NCBI GenBank assembly: GCA_963663365.2
Contig: CAXXIH010000004.1
Span: forward strand, 744,001-808,000
DNA from: G963663365 sp963663365
Lineage (GTDB): Bacteria > Hinthialibacterota > Hinthialibacteria > Hinthialibacterales > G963663365
Reading direction: 5' to 3'
Length of the DNA: 64,000 nucleotides
Under the pieces are notes generated by a model. It was not told the origin of the DNA, searched no databases, and saw nothing but the letters and a program-made list of their open reading frames with translations. The translations under genes were made by a program, and so were the position numbers. Below, one piece after another: positions 25,451-34,517 of this stretch. Numbering within the stretch: the stretch's first letter is position 1; every line of letters begins with the position of its first letter.

Positions 25451-26686
25451 ATGTTGCGTTCCAATTTGATAGTGATCCTAATTCTAAACTGTCTTGCTTT
25501 TCATTGTGCTATTCCCGCTACGGCTGAATCCTGGGAATGCCAGGTTTTGCCTTCCGAACGTGAAATTGAAATCGATCCTGACTCCGGGGCGCGTCTGACC
25601 TTTTTGACAACTTCTGAAGCAGATGACGGAAACCTCTATTTCCATCAACGTTCCTTTTTACCGGATGGCTCGGTCATCGTGATTCAATCAAACCGCTTTG
25701 GAAGAAGTGAACCGTTTGGCTATATCGAATCAACTGGCGAACTTTTTCGTATGCAGAAACCGGATCAAAACCCGATTGGACATGCAACCGCCGCACGGTT
25801 TGAGAACTGTGTTTATGTAACACGTGACCAGGCTGTCTATGAATGGAAATTCGATATCCAAAAATCGAATCCGGACAAACCCTCAAAGGTTGTATTGCAC
25901 GAACGCAAAATCGCCGATCTACCCAAAGAAATGACTCTATCTTCGGGCATCAGCGATAATAGTGATGGTACAGCAATTGTGGTCGGTTATCGGTGCGGCG
26001 GCAATGATGACTGTCATGTCGATTGGATCAACAAGGCAACGGGCGAGATTAAAAAAATGGCCCATACGGACTATTTCATAACCCATATCGAAGCCAGTAA
26101 TACACAGCCGGATTTGGTGATGTTCGCCAAGGAACATACCGACCGCATGAGTGAAATCCCGGAAGGCAAGATCCATGCACGTATGACGCTGGCCGATCTG
26201 ACCGATAAAGAACCTTGGCCTATATATCCTCAAATTGAAAACGAGTTGGTGACCCATGAATGTTGGTGGGTCGATGACCGTCTTACTTTCTGTTCCGGCA
26301 CGAATGTGCAAGGATTTTCCGAAGAAATTCATGTTAAGGAATACAACCTAAAAACCGGCATCACACGAATCATTGGTGCGGGTTCGTGGTGGGATAATGC
26401 GGATCCGAAGGTTATCTCACACTACAATTGGTGGCATGCATCGGGAGCGCCCAATGGACGATTTGTAGCGGGTGACAACTGGCATGGCGACATCGCCATT
26501 TTTAGCGCCCTAACATGCCGCAGAAGAATGCTAACCCACAACCACCGGACCTATGGTGAAGGTGCTCATCCGCATGTCGGTTGGGGACCCAAAGGTGACC
26601 GGGTGATCTTCGCCAGCAACCGCCGTGGCAATGTCGATGTCGTTGTGGCCGAACTACCCGAGAGTTGGATGCAAAAAGACTGGTAA
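25451..26686 (+). CDS. Exported beta-propeller protein, oligogalacturonate-lyase (PL22)-like / TolB-like
   Basis: A 411-residue protein with a signal peptide (MLRSNLIVILILNCLAFHCAIPATA). The body consists of propeller blades ending in patterns like HPHVGWGPKGDRVIFASNRRG and NVDVVVAELP, as in PD40/TolB-type propellers. The early segment SGARLTFLT...YFHQRSFLPDG and the central HECWWVDDRLTFCSG resemble oligogalacturonate lyases, where His residues coordinate metal. Enzyme activity is inference; a binding propeller is possible. CGGAG lies 11 bases before the ATG. Repeat modules lie directly downstream. Confidence 0.65.
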   Translation: MLRSNLIVILILNCLAFHCAIPATAESWECQVLPSEREIEIDPDSGARLTFLTTSEADDGNLYFHQRSFLPDGSVIVIQSNRFGRSEPFGYIESTGELFRMQKPDQNPIGHATAARFENCVYVTRDQAVYEWKFDIQKSNPDKPSKVVLHERKIADLPKEMTLSSGISDNSDGTAIVVGYRCGGNDDCHVDWINKATGEIKKMAHTDYFITHIEASNTQPDLVMFAKEHTDRMSEIPEGKIHARMTLADLTDKEPWPIYPQIENELVTHECWWVDDRLTFCSGTNVQGFSEEIHVKEYNLKTGITRIIGAGSWWDNADPKVISHYNWWHASGAPNGRFVAGDNWHGDIAIFSALTCRRRMLTHNHRTYGEGAHPHVGWGPKGDRVIFASNRRGNVDVVVAELPESWMQKDW

Positions 26687-26724
26687 AACCAGGGAATGGC
26701 AAATGTATCGCCACACAGCGTGCT

Positions 26725-26815
26725 TCCCCGGTCTCCTTTCTCCTCTCAACTCTCTACTCTCTAACGGGGTACCCGGGCGGGCGGCGTACACATCACTCCC
26801 CCCGGGGGGACCTGA
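26725..26815 (+). repeat. Dispersed mosaic repeat, fragment
   Basis: Contains CTCTCAACTCTCTACTCTCT, then ACGGGGTACCCGGGCGGG and a perfect 14-base palindrome TCCCCCCGGGGGGA at about 26796-26810. The first two modules also occur next to each other at 53455-53495. Confidence 0.7.
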
Positions 26816-26896
26816 TGCCTGGATGCCCAGCTCAATGTTAATGGGCTTGAGCGCTTCAATATCGACGCGGCCGCCCACCTGCCTTAAGATACCGTC

Positions 26897-27205
26897 ATGA
26901 ATGACTGGCCCAATGAATCCAGAAAATTTGAACGCGTTGAGATCAATCGGGATGTACTATTGATTTGTGATGGATGGCGTTTCCCGGTTATGGCCCGTAC
27001 CGTAAATATGAGCGAAGGCGGTTATATGCTCATTACGCAATATGCCATTCGCGAAGGAACGCCGATGCTACTTTATGAACTTCCTCCCGATGGCTTCGAT
27101 ATCGAAGCAATTATGATGGACAACAAACTTCCGCGTCTTGAAACACGTTGGTGTTCTGAGATGGGGGCGCTCAAAGGCTATGCTTGGGGATTGGAAAAAG
27201 CCTAA
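26897..27205 (+). CDS. PilZ-domain protein
   Basis: A 102-residue single-domain protein expected to bind cyclic di-GMP. The two PilZ motifs are present: RKFER (RxxxR) near residue 9, preceding the first strand, and NMSEGG (N/D-x-S-x-x-G) near residue 39. No other domain is fused, so it would act as a stand-alone effector on a partner protein. No GGDEF or EAL gene lies in the window. The ribosome-binding site is weak. Repeat modules lie upstream. Confidence 0.88.
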   Translation: MNDWPNESRKFERVEINRDVLLICDGWRFPVMARTVNMSEGGYMLITQYAIREGTPMLLYELPPDGFDIEAIMMDNKLPRLETRWCSEMGALKGYAWGLEKA

Positions 27206-27288
27206 CGGCGTTCTTAAAACACTACGATTTGAACCTTCTTATGCTTTCCCATTGCCGCGTCTTCGTAATGTAAATTTACATAATAAAA

Positions 27289-30057
27289 TCAAGAAGCGGA
27301 CTTTTTCTTTGCGGCCGTTTTCCGTTTACTGGTCGTTTTTTTGGCCGTTGATTTTTTCTTTGTTGTCGTCTTTTTCTTAGCGGTTGTCTTTTTCTTAGTG
27401 GCGGTTTTCTTAGTAGTCGCAGCTTGTTTACGGCGGCCGGGTCCTTTGGCGCGCTTTTCGGCCAGAAGCTGCAAACCTTCGTCCAATGTCACTTCATCCG
27501 GCTTTTTACCGCGTGGCAACGTTGCATTCACTTCACCATCGGTAACATAGGGACCATAACGGCCATCCATAACTTTAATCGCCGTATCGCTATCCGGTGC
27601 GTTTCCAAGCTCTTTGAGAACTGTTTTGACAGCCGCTTTACGGCGTCCCTTGGGTTGCGCCAATAATTCAAGCGCCCGGTCCAGTTCAACAGTGTAAACA
27701 TCGTCTGTTGCTTCAAGCGAACGGTACTCTTTTTCCATCCGCACATAGGGTCCATAACGGCCCCGGTCGGCAAAAATATCGATTCCGGAGTCCGGATGCT
27801 TGCCCAAAAAGCGCGGCAAGGAAAGTAACCGCAAAGCCTCTTCCAAGGTGACCTGTTCTTCGCTCATACCGTGTTCGAGCGAGGCGCGTTTCGGCTTGTA
27901 GTCTTTGGGATCAGCGTCACCCCGGTCATGGCCCAGTTGAATATAGGGGCCGAAACGGCCGGTGCGCACACTGATTTCTTGTCCGGTTTCGGGATCGTGT
28001 CCGACAACTCTTGGACCTTCTTTTTTTGCATTCAGAAGTTCACGGGCTTTATCGTAATCCAAATCCGCAGGAGGAAAATCCTGAGGAATAGAGGCCCGGT
28101 GAGCGTCACCGTTATTCTCGCCTTGCTGAAGGTATGGACCGAAACGGCCGATACGTACCACAATCGGCGGCTCGGAAGCCGTTTCCGTATCGCCGTCACC
28201 ACGAACAGGAATCGCCGGGTACTGTATTAAATCGACTTCTTTTTCGACTCGCTGTTCGAGTCCGGGATTTTGGGTGCCGCCTCGGTAAAAATCGTCGATA
28301 TGCGCCAACCAATCCAGGCGGCCGTTAGAAATATCGTCCAGGGCGTCTTCCATTCGGGCCGTAAATTGGAGGTCCACAAGATCGCCGAAATGTTTTTCCA
28401 AAAGATGGGTCACGGCATAGGCTGTAAATGTCGGCACAAGTGCATTGCCGAGTTTAAAAACATACCCGCGCAATTGGATCGTCGTGATAATGCTGGCATA
28501 CGTGCTCGGACGCCCGATACCTTCTTCTTCCAGTTTGCGTATCAAACTCGCTTCGGTATAGCGGGCTGGTGGCTGGGTTTCGTGGCCTTTGGCATCGAGC
28601 TTATCCGCCGATACTTCATGTCCCTCGTCGATATGCGGAATGATGGATTCTTGATCGCCGATTTCCGCCATCGGATCGTCGGAACCTTCAACATAGGCGC
28701 GAAGATATCCCGGGAAAAGAATTTTCTTGCCCCGCGCCGTAAAAACAGCCGTATCTCCATCGGACTTAACGCTGACATCCAGCGTTGTACGTTGCAGCTG
28801 AGCATCTGCCATTTGACAGGCCAACGTGCGTTTCCAAATCAATTCATAAAGTTTGTATTGATCCGGAGTCAGTGAAGCCCGAACCGACTGCGGATCCCGA
28901 TGCAGTTCGGTGGGCCGGATTGCCTCGTGGGCTTCTTGAGCGTTTTTCGATTTTGTCTTGTAACGGCGCGGCTGGGCAGGAATATAATCCGCGCCATATC
29001 GTTTAGCGATCAGCTGACGGGCTTCTTCGATAGCGCGTTCCGCCAATGTGACCGAGTCAGTACGCATATAAGTAATCAAACCAACCCGCTCGCCACCACG
29101 AAGACTGATACCTTCATAAAGCTCCTGCGCAGCGCTCATTGTCCGGCGGGCGGTGAATCCCAATTTGCGGTTGGCTTCCTGTTGCAGAGTCGATGTGATG
29201 AATGGCGGCGCGGGGCGGCTGGTGGCAGGTGTTTCTTGAAGCTTTGTGACCGTCCAAGGCGCGGCGTTCTTCAAATTCGAGCAGAGCTTTTCCGCGGCCG
29301 CGCGGTCCAGAATATGGACACCTTCCGCCTTTAATTGCCCGGTTGATGGATCGAAATCTTTACCGGCCGGCATACGCTTATCATTCAGGCGCGTTAATGT
29401 TGCTTGGAAGGTTCCTTCTTGTGCGTTAAGCGTGGCCTCGATATCCCAATACGAGCTGGAATGAAACGCGGCACGCTCCTGTTCGCGCATTACACACAAA
29501 CGGACGGCAACACTCTGTACACGGCCTGCTGAGAGACCGCCTTGCACCTTTTTCCATAGCAACGGAGAAAGTGTGTAACCGTATAAACGATCAAGTACGC
29601 GGCGTGATTCTTGAGCGCGTACCAAACGTTCATCCACATCGCGGGGATTCGCCAGCGCCTCTTTAATTGCCTCCGGCGTAACCTCGTGAAACACGATGCG
29701 TTGAACAGGAATTTTCGGCCTTAAGACTTCAAGCAAATGCCAGACAATACTCTCGCCTTCACGGTCTTCATCAGTCGCAAGCAGTAGGTGGTCGGCATTC
29801 TTCAGCGCTTTACGCAAGTTGGTCACATGCCGCTTTTTGTCCGGGGGTACGACATAAACAGGTTGGTAGCTGTTCTCCACATCCACGCCTAAGCGAGCCC
29901 AACTCTTCCCTCGTATATCCTCAGGAATCTCATCCGCGTTGTTTGGCAAATCCCGGACGTGCCCAAAACTGGCCTCGACCTGATAACTGGATCCCAAAAA
30001 ACGCGAAATCGTTTGGGCTTTGGCTGGCGATTCGACGATGACTAATGTCTTACCCAC
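27289..30057 (-). CDS. topA: DNA topoisomerase I with lysine-rich tail
   Basis: Type IA topoisomerase that relaxes negative supercoils, 922 residues from GTG 30057 (MGKTLVIVESPAKA). The frame is open to 30204 but the extension is not topoisomerase-like. The Toprim domain holds the Glu of VESPAKA and ATDEDREGE near residue 96. The active-site Tyr lies in LITYMRTDS near residue 330. Instead of zinc fingers, the C-terminus has three to four GRFGPY/GRYGPY repeats as in the Toprim_C_rpt family. The last 45 or so residues are a Lys/Thr/Ala-rich tail, probably for DNA binding. It follows rluB on the same strand after 233 bases. Confidence 0.95.
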   Translation of the reverse strand: MGKTLVIVESPAKAQTISRFLGSSYQVEASFGHVRDLPNNADEIPEDIRGKSWARLGVDVENSYQPVYVVPPDKKRHVTNLRKALKNADHLLLATDEDREGESIVWHLLEVLRPKIPVQRIVFHEVTPEAIKEALANPRDVDERLVRAQESRRVLDRLYGYTLSPLLWKKVQGGLSAGRVQSVAVRLCVMREQERAAFHSSSYWDIEATLNAQEGTFQATLTRLNDKRMPAGKDFDPSTGQLKAEGVHILDRAAAEKLCSNLKNAAPWTVTKLQETPATSRPAPPFITSTLQQEANRKLGFTARRTMSAAQELYEGISLRGGERVGLITYMRTDSVTLAERAIEEARQLIAKRYGADYIPAQPRRYKTKSKNAQEAHEAIRPTELHRDPQSVRASLTPDQYKLYELIWKRTLACQMADAQLQRTTLDVSVKSDGDTAVFTARGKKILFPGYLRAYVEGSDDPMAEIGDQESIIPHIDEGHEVSADKLDAKGHETQPPARYTEASLIRKLEEEGIGRPSTYASIITTIQLRGYVFKLGNALVPTFTAYAVTHLLEKHFGDLVDLQFTARMEDALDDISNGRLDWLAHIDDFYRGGTQNPGLEQRVEKEVDLIQYPAIPVRGDGDTETASEPPIVVRIGRFGPYLQQGENNGDAHRASIPQDFPPADLDYDKARELLNAKKEGPRVVGHDPETGQEISVRTGRFGPYIQLGHDRGDADPKDYKPKRASLEHGMSEEQVTLEEALRLLSLPRFLGKHPDSGIDIFADRGRYGPYVRMEKEYRSLEATDDVYTVELDRALELLAQPKGRRKAAVKTVLKELGNAPDSDTAIKVMDGRYGPYVTDGEVNATLPRGKKPDEVTLDEGLQLLAEKRAKGPGRRKQAATTKKTATKKKTTAKKKTTTKKKSTAKKTTSKRKTAAKKKSAS

Positions 30058-30290
30058 GGTTAAACCATCATATCCTGTAAAGTGGCTGCTACGGGAAAAA
30101 CCCTCACGGCGACCCGGGGTGAAACTATCACAAGATCTGACGATTGACTCAATGGGACTCTGCCCATTCAACAAAAATTGACACATCGAACCACAACATG
30201 TCACCTTTAAAGACAGCCTTGCGATACATAAATAACAACAAGAGAAGAAATGGAGCCCTGACCTAATCGTAACCTATTGAAAAATAAGAA

Positions 30291-31322
30291 CTAACGTGGA
30301 CCTGAACGTCGGGGCCTGCGCCCCCCGGAACTACGTTTACGATTCCCTGTTGGCGCTTGCCTTCTCCGAGGCCCTTTATTTTGTGGTCTTCGATCACTTG
30401 GCCCTTGATTTCTTGCCCCACTACGGTGAGGACGGCGCGGCGGTCCCGAATCCAGCATAGAGCGCAGCTCGGCCATCTCGTCCTTGGAAATTTCCCGCCA
30501 TTTACCGGGACGTAGGTCGCCCAGCTCGATAGGGCCCACAGAAATCCGATGGAGGCGGATAACCTCCAATCCGACTTTCCGGCACATGTGCTTAATTTGA
30601 CGATTGCGGCCTTCATAGATCGTAAGAAGAAAAGAGGTCGTGTCCCGGTCGTTACGAATCGAATCGACCTCGGCAGGCATGGTCATCTGACGGTCAATTT
30701 CAACACCATGTTCAAGCCGGAATCGCTGATGGGGGGTCACCCGCCCTCGAACCGTAACCTGATAAACCTTTGGAATCCGATGAGAAGGATGGGTCAGCTG
30801 ATGCGTCAGTTCGCCTTCGCTTGAAAGCAACAATAATCCCGTAGTATCGGCATCCAACCGCCCCACGGGCACAAGGCCCATCTGCCGAAGTTGGAAGGGA
30901 ATAAGATCCATTACCGTGCGCCGGTTACCCGGATCGCGGCGTGTGGAAATCGTGTCTTTTGTTTTGTGCAAAGCATAGGTGACCGCAGGCAAAGCACGGT
31001 CCAGCGAGCGTCCATCTAAAAAGAGTACTCCCTTTGCTTTGAGCAGCTCCGCATCCTCGATGCGCATCCCAGGTTCCGTGACAACAATACCATCCAATTT
31101 AACATGCCCACTGCGGATGAGTTGTTGCACTTCGCGGCGGGCATGGACCGTCCGTGAAGCAACCCATTCATCCAGACGCGGCGCGTCGGACTTCTCATTG
31201 CCGATGGATTTTTCTTGGATCGCAGCCGCTTCATCCACTGCCGTCTCTTCCACAACCGGATGTGGAGCACGAATACGTTTGACTTTCGGCGGTCCAGGCG
31301 ATTTTTCAGGTTTTCGAGCCAT
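30291..31322 (-). CDS. rluB: rRNA pseudouridine synthase, RluB/RsuA type, with Arg-rich tail
   Basis: A 343-residue enzyme that isomerises uridine in rRNA (RluB acts on 23S, RsuA on 16S). An N-terminal S4 domain near residues 50-95 (RLDEWVASRTVHARREVQQLI) is followed by the synthase domain with VGRLDADTTGLLLLS, whose Asp is the nucleophile. YEGRNRQIKHMC is the conserved motif after it. The C-terminus is an Arg/Gly/Pro-rich tail, probably an rRNA-binding extension. The neighbour order scpB-rluB, with 37 bases between, is common in bacteria and supports RluB. The tail and an N-terminal stretch of 45 residues are extra. Confidence 0.9.
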   Translation of the reverse strand: MARKPEKSPGPPKVKRIRAPHPVVEETAVDEAAAIQEKSIGNEKSDAPRLDEWVASRTVHARREVQQLIRSGHVKLDGIVVTEPGMRIEDAELLKAKGVLFLDGRSLDRALPAVTYALHKTKDTISTRRDPGNRRTVMDLIPFQLRQMGLVPVGRLDADTTGLLLLSSEGELTHQLTHPSHRIPKVYQVTVRGRVTPHQRFRLEHGVEIDRQMTMPAEVDSIRNDRDTTSFLLTIYEGRNRQIKHMCRKVGLEVIRLHRISVGPIELGDLRPGKWREISKDEMAELRSMLDSGPPRRPHRSGARNQGPSDRRPQNKGPRRRQAPTGNRKRSSGGRRPRRSGPR

Positions 31323-31359
31323 TGGTTTGGGAGCTATCGCTCAATTCATAGGGAATGTA

Positions 31360-32073
31360 TCAATCTGCAACAGGCTGAGTTTCCTCGTCCGGCTGATCAT
31401 CAAAATCGGATTCCGCATCCTCCGAATCGCCAGTATCCGTAACCTCTGCCTCATCTGTTTCAAGACTGGATTGTTCCGGAACCATCCCCTGGGCATCCGC
31501 ATCAATCGGCTCCGCGCGGGATGAGAAGGTCCCTTCCAGATCTTCGATTGGAGGCAGGTCTTCTAATGAGCGAAGTCCGAATTGTTCGAGAAAGGCCTTG
31601 GTCGTTCCATAAAGATTAGGCTTGCCGGGGCCGTCTCCAACTCCGGCAACCTTTAACAAACGTTTGTCCAGCAGCGAGCGCAGGACGCCATCAACCGAGA
31701 CGCCGCGGATAGCCTCGATTTCAGCCCGTGCCAACGGCTGCCGATAGGCCACAATCGCCAAGGTTTCCAAGGCCGGGCCGGTCAACGTGACCATCCGCTT
31801 CCGCTCTAAAAATCGATGCACATACGGTGCCAATTGAGGACTGGAACGAAACTGAAAACCACCGGCCACTTCCATCAAGGCCATGCCGCGCCGGGAATCT
31901 TCCTCATATTCCTGGGCCATTTCATCCAGAAGCTCACGAATGGCTTCAGGCTCTTGCTCCACAACATCGGCCAGACGTTTAACAGGCAGAGGATCACCCG
32001 AAACGAAGAGAAGCGCTTCAAGCACGGCTTTCAGTTCGTCATTTTCTAATGGTTGTCGGTCTTTCTTGCTCAT
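31360..32073 (-). CDS. scpB: SMC-Scp complex subunit B
   Basis: Kleisin-associated component of the bacterial condensin SMC-ScpA-ScpB, needed for chromosome segregation, 237 residues. The sequence follows the family: LKAVLEALLFVSGDPLPVKRLA, two winged-helix domains, and LETLAIVAYRQPLARAEIEAI, the most conserved part. PNLYGTTKAFLEQFGL follows, then an acidic C-terminal tail. ATG 32073 is preferred over a TTG further upstream. Together with rluB it forms the usual pair. The scpA gene, normally upstream, is not next to it here. Confidence 0.95.
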   Translation of the reverse strand: MSKKDRQPLENDELKAVLEALLFVSGDPLPVKRLADVVEQEPEAIRELLDEMAQEYEEDSRRGMALMEVAGGFQFRSSPQLAPYVHRFLERKRMVTLTGPALETLAIVAYRQPLARAEIEAIRGVSVDGVLRSLLDKRLLKVAGVGDGPGKPNLYGTTKAFLEQFGLRSLEDLPPIEDLEGTFSSRAEPIDADAQGMVPEQSSLETDEAEVTDTGDSEDAESDFDDQPDEETQPVAD

Positions 32074-32396
32074 AGTCACATACAGTCTCTTCGAACGCCG
32101 AAGGTACGCCTCATCTCCGGGGATGGTCAACCTGGACCCGGCTAAAACCCACGATTGGACAAGCGGTCCGGCGGCGATTGAAGTATGGCAGGTTTCCCAA
32201 GGGGGGTAAGCTGGCTGGCCGCTGTACCTTGGGTAACCTTAGGAAACCCGGGCAGGGAGCGTAGCCTAAAACCCTTCCGATTGCATGGCCGCTTCTTGCG
32301 GCTGCAACGGGTTCGATGATGGCGGGCCGCTCCTGTCTTCTGGTTAAAGAACAATGAATCGCTAAAGCGGCATGACACCGCTTATGGAGGCATTTT
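32074..32396. other. Divergent intergenic region between scpB and ferredoxin gene
   Basis: A 323-base gap with both promoters. A GGCCGCTTCTTGCGGC hairpin lies near 32287-32302. No riboswitch I know is recognisable. The open frames here do not look like genes. GGAGG sits 6 bases before the ferredoxin start. Confidence 0.45.
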
Positions 32397-32627
32397 ATGG
32401 CTGATCCGCAGGACAAGTGGGAAGATAACGTTGAAGGGCAATGGTATGTCGACAAGAGCTGCATTCTATGCAGCCTGTGTGTCGAACTCGCTCCGGAGAA
32501 TTTCCAAGAGAGCGAAGATGGTGACCACGATTACGTGTACAAACAGCCGGAAACTGATGAGGAAAAGGCACAGTGCGAAGAAGCCATGGAACAGTGTCCG
32601 GTCGAGGCAATCGGTAGCGACGGCTAA
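32397..32627 (+). CDS. Small single-cluster ferredoxin
   Basis: A 76-residue soluble electron carrier. Cysteines follow C-x2-C-x2-C in CILCSLC near residue 22 and CPVEAI near the end, the pattern of a single [4Fe-4S] (or 3Fe-4S) ferredoxin. An extra Cys (AQCEEAMEQCP) sits one helix before the last ligand and could form a disulfide, as in Thermotoga- or Desulfovibrio-type ferredoxins. The protein is very acidic, typical for ferredoxins. GGAGG lies 6 bases upstream. A terminator follows at 32655. The partner enzyme is not apparent. Confidence 0.92.
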   Translation: MADPQDKWEDNVEGQWYVDKSCILCSLCVELAPENFQESEDGDHDYVYKQPETDEEKAQCEEAMEQCPVEAIGSDG

Positions 32628-32654
32628 GCGTTTTATAAATCCCATAACAACACC

Positions 32655-32686
32655 AAGGGCGCTCCACTACCGAGCGCCCTTTTTGT
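32655..32686 (+). terminator. Rho-independent terminator of the ferredoxin gene
   Basis: The stem GGGCGCTC (32657-32664) pairs with GAGCGCCC (32672-32679) and is followed by TTTTT (32680-32684). It starts 28 bases after the ferredoxin stop. Confidence 0.92.
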
Positions 32687-32737
32687 TTATCTCGAAATCC
32701 AAAATCCATACTGATTTATTAAAATCATTGCATTGCC

Positions 32738-33520
32738 TTAAAATACAAACCGAAAAATTATCAACATTATTACCCCCATCACCACCGGCAACCATGAAAT
32801 AAAATGCGCCCGGAATTTGGGTGTTGAATGCACACTCACGAATCCCGCGGCACAACAATGAAAATGGAAAAATAACGCAACCGTCGAAAAAATTAGATTA
32901 CAAACATAAATAAACGCCATCGCTGCCATTGTAACAATGTGAATTTGAGTAAGGTCTTGTGATGCGCCGAAATGAAGCAGAATAGCGCCCAGAATCCCGC
33001 AGAAGGCAACCACGCAAAAAACCGTAAAAAACATCAAAACCAGCGGAATAACACAGATCGAAAGAATCCAGGCCCCTGTGACGTAATTGACAATCTTTAG
33101 GGTTGCTGAAAAACCGCATGGCCCGGTACGAAATAGTCGCAGTGCCGCGTGATACAAAGCGGCCAGGCAAAATGGCAATAGAGCGAAAAACACCGGTGAG
33201 GCCAAAAGCAACATTCCGAATTTCGCAAAATAGCCGGGCATCTCATGCGATAACCCTTTCCAGCCGTAAAGCACCAACTGCACCGCCTGAAGCGGGATGT
33301 ACATCAAAAGCGGCGTCACAAACCACAAACATGCAACAATGCTGCCCGCCAAAACAACATAAAAAACTGAAGATCCCGTATCCTCCAAAGCATTGAGCCT
33401 TACAAGCGAAAGCGCCGGATTGCTGAATACCTCTTTGGCGCACCCAAAAGCCGCCCGCAATAGACCCAATTCATCCCTTTTTTGCCAGGACAAGGAATTA
33501 TCGGTTTGGATTGCCTCCAT
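32738..33520 (-). CDS. Yip1-like multi-spanning membrane protein
   Basis: A 260-residue inner-membrane protein. The N-terminus has NSLSWQKRDELGLLRAAF and KEVFSNPALS, a relaxed version of the motif in the proteins at 8418, 53507 and 54406. About five hydrophobic helices follow. ATG 33520 (MEAIQTD) has GGTGG at 6 bases. The upstream in-frame sequence to 33541 is short and without signal. Function is unknown. The stop is 52 bases from the end of the convergent ferredoxin terminator. Confidence 0.65.
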   Translation of the reverse strand: MEAIQTDNSLSWQKRDELGLLRAAFGCAKEVFSNPALSLVRLNALEDTGSSVFYVVLAGSIVACLWFVTPLLMYIPLQAVQLVLYGWKGLSHEMPGYFAKFGMLLLASPVFFALLPFCLAALYHAALRLFRTGPCGFSATLKIVNYVTGAWILSICVIPLVLMFFTVFCVVAFCGILGAILLHFGASQDLTQIHIVTMAAMAFIYVCNLIFSTVALFFHFHCCAAGFVSVHSTPKFRAHFISWLPVVMGVIMLIIFRFVF

Positions 33521-33610
33521 AAAGGTCCACCGTGTACCCAAGCATTGTCACATGGCCATAGTATGTCAATTGGCGCGGAATCCATAAGGGACAAAAAGGC
33601 AATATCTAAG

Positions 33611-33639
33611 TTGACAGAAATGATTTATATTAGTATATA
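33611..33639 (+). promoter_or_regulatory. Sigma-70-like promoter
   Basis: TTGACA at 33611-33616 and TATATA at 33634-33639 are separated by exactly 17 bases in an AT-rich stretch, 55 bases before the lipoprotein start at 33694. It is among the best matches to a housekeeping promoter in the window. Confidence 0.65.
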
Positions 33640-33693
33640 TATAAACAATCAAGTAGCGAATAATGCAAGTTTGGTGTTGCGGAGGTGGTCATC

Positions 33694-34392
33694 ATGAAAT
33701 CAATATTCAAAGATCGGTTTGCAAGCTCTCCTTATGGTGTGCGGCAAAAACCTGTTGCACTCGGGATTCTATTCACTTTCATGCTGCTGTCCGGATGCGC
33801 CACAACCAAAGCGCGCGAACGTTCCGCGCCGGATTCAACATTAAATACCATCATAGAGAACCGCTCCACACTGAAACGTTTATGCGTCGCCACAGTCTTA
33901 ACCGGGGATGAACAAACCAAACAAAGGCTGGGTGAGATAGCCCGCTTGGCTATTCGGCGTCTTAAAATCGTGCCCTGTATCGAAAATGCCGAATGGCAAG
34001 AGGTTGACTGCGCTCATGGCAATACGCCCGGCGAAGTAATCGGCAAAGATAATTACGATGCGGTTTTATGGATCAAACCCCGCAAGAACGATTATGAAAC
34101 AGTCTTTGACGCCCGTTTGGTTGAAACCCGGCGCGGCAAAGTCCTTTGGACATACGACAATCCGGATATAGAACAAATCAGTTTCTATCAGGCCGAATAC
34201 TGGGCAAGAGAATGTGTAGAGCACCTTTGTATTGATGTTTACGATGTCCGTTTCTACAAAGAAAGCACGCCTTTGTCTGAATATGGCAAAGGACTCTGTT
34301 TGCTGGGTGCGCTCACCTATGTCATGGTGGGATCCGCGCCGGCATTGGTCTGTCCGGCCTATGGCGAAGCTTTCGCCAAAACAATCAAATAG
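33694..34392 (+). CDS. Lipoprotein of unknown function
   Basis: A 232-residue protein with a lipoprotein signal ending in FMLLSGC. ATG 33694 has GGAGGT at 7 bases; the GTG at 33685 lies inside that ribosome-binding site. The mature part has no motif I recognise. The segment YDAVLWIKPRKNDYETVFDA followed by GKVLWTYDN reads like a small alpha/beta domain of the kind found in outer-membrane lipoproteins. A hydrophobic C-terminal helix (CLLGALTYVMVGSAPALV) could associate with the membrane. It has its own promoter at 33611 and is followed by the GH172 lipoprotein after 125 bases. Confidence 0.7.
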   Translation: MKSIFKDRFASSPYGVRQKPVALGILFTFMLLSGCATTKARERSAPDSTLNTIIENRSTLKRLCVATVLTGDEQTKQRLGEIARLAIRRLKIVPCIENAEWQEVDCAHGNTPGEVIGKDNYDAVLWIKPRKNDYETVFDARLVETRRGKVLWTYDNPDIEQISFYQAEYWARECVEHLCIDVYDVRFYKESTPLSEYGKGLCLLGALTYVMVGSAPALVCPAYGEAFAKTIK

Positions 34393-34517
34393 GCGTCAAA
34401 GCAAACTTGCGCCATGCACAAATTCATTTGATCGCGGCAGTTCCGGTATCAGTTGACTTTCATGGACGATGGCGTCCTAATCTCATACCAACGTATTGAT
34501 GACGGAGGCTTACGGAT

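Noticed and set aside
27289..27430. Low-complexity Lys-rich end of topA as a possible frameshift
   Set aside because: Lys/Thr/Ala-rich tails are common in bacterial TopA of this C-terminal repeat type, and the frame stays open to a proper stop.
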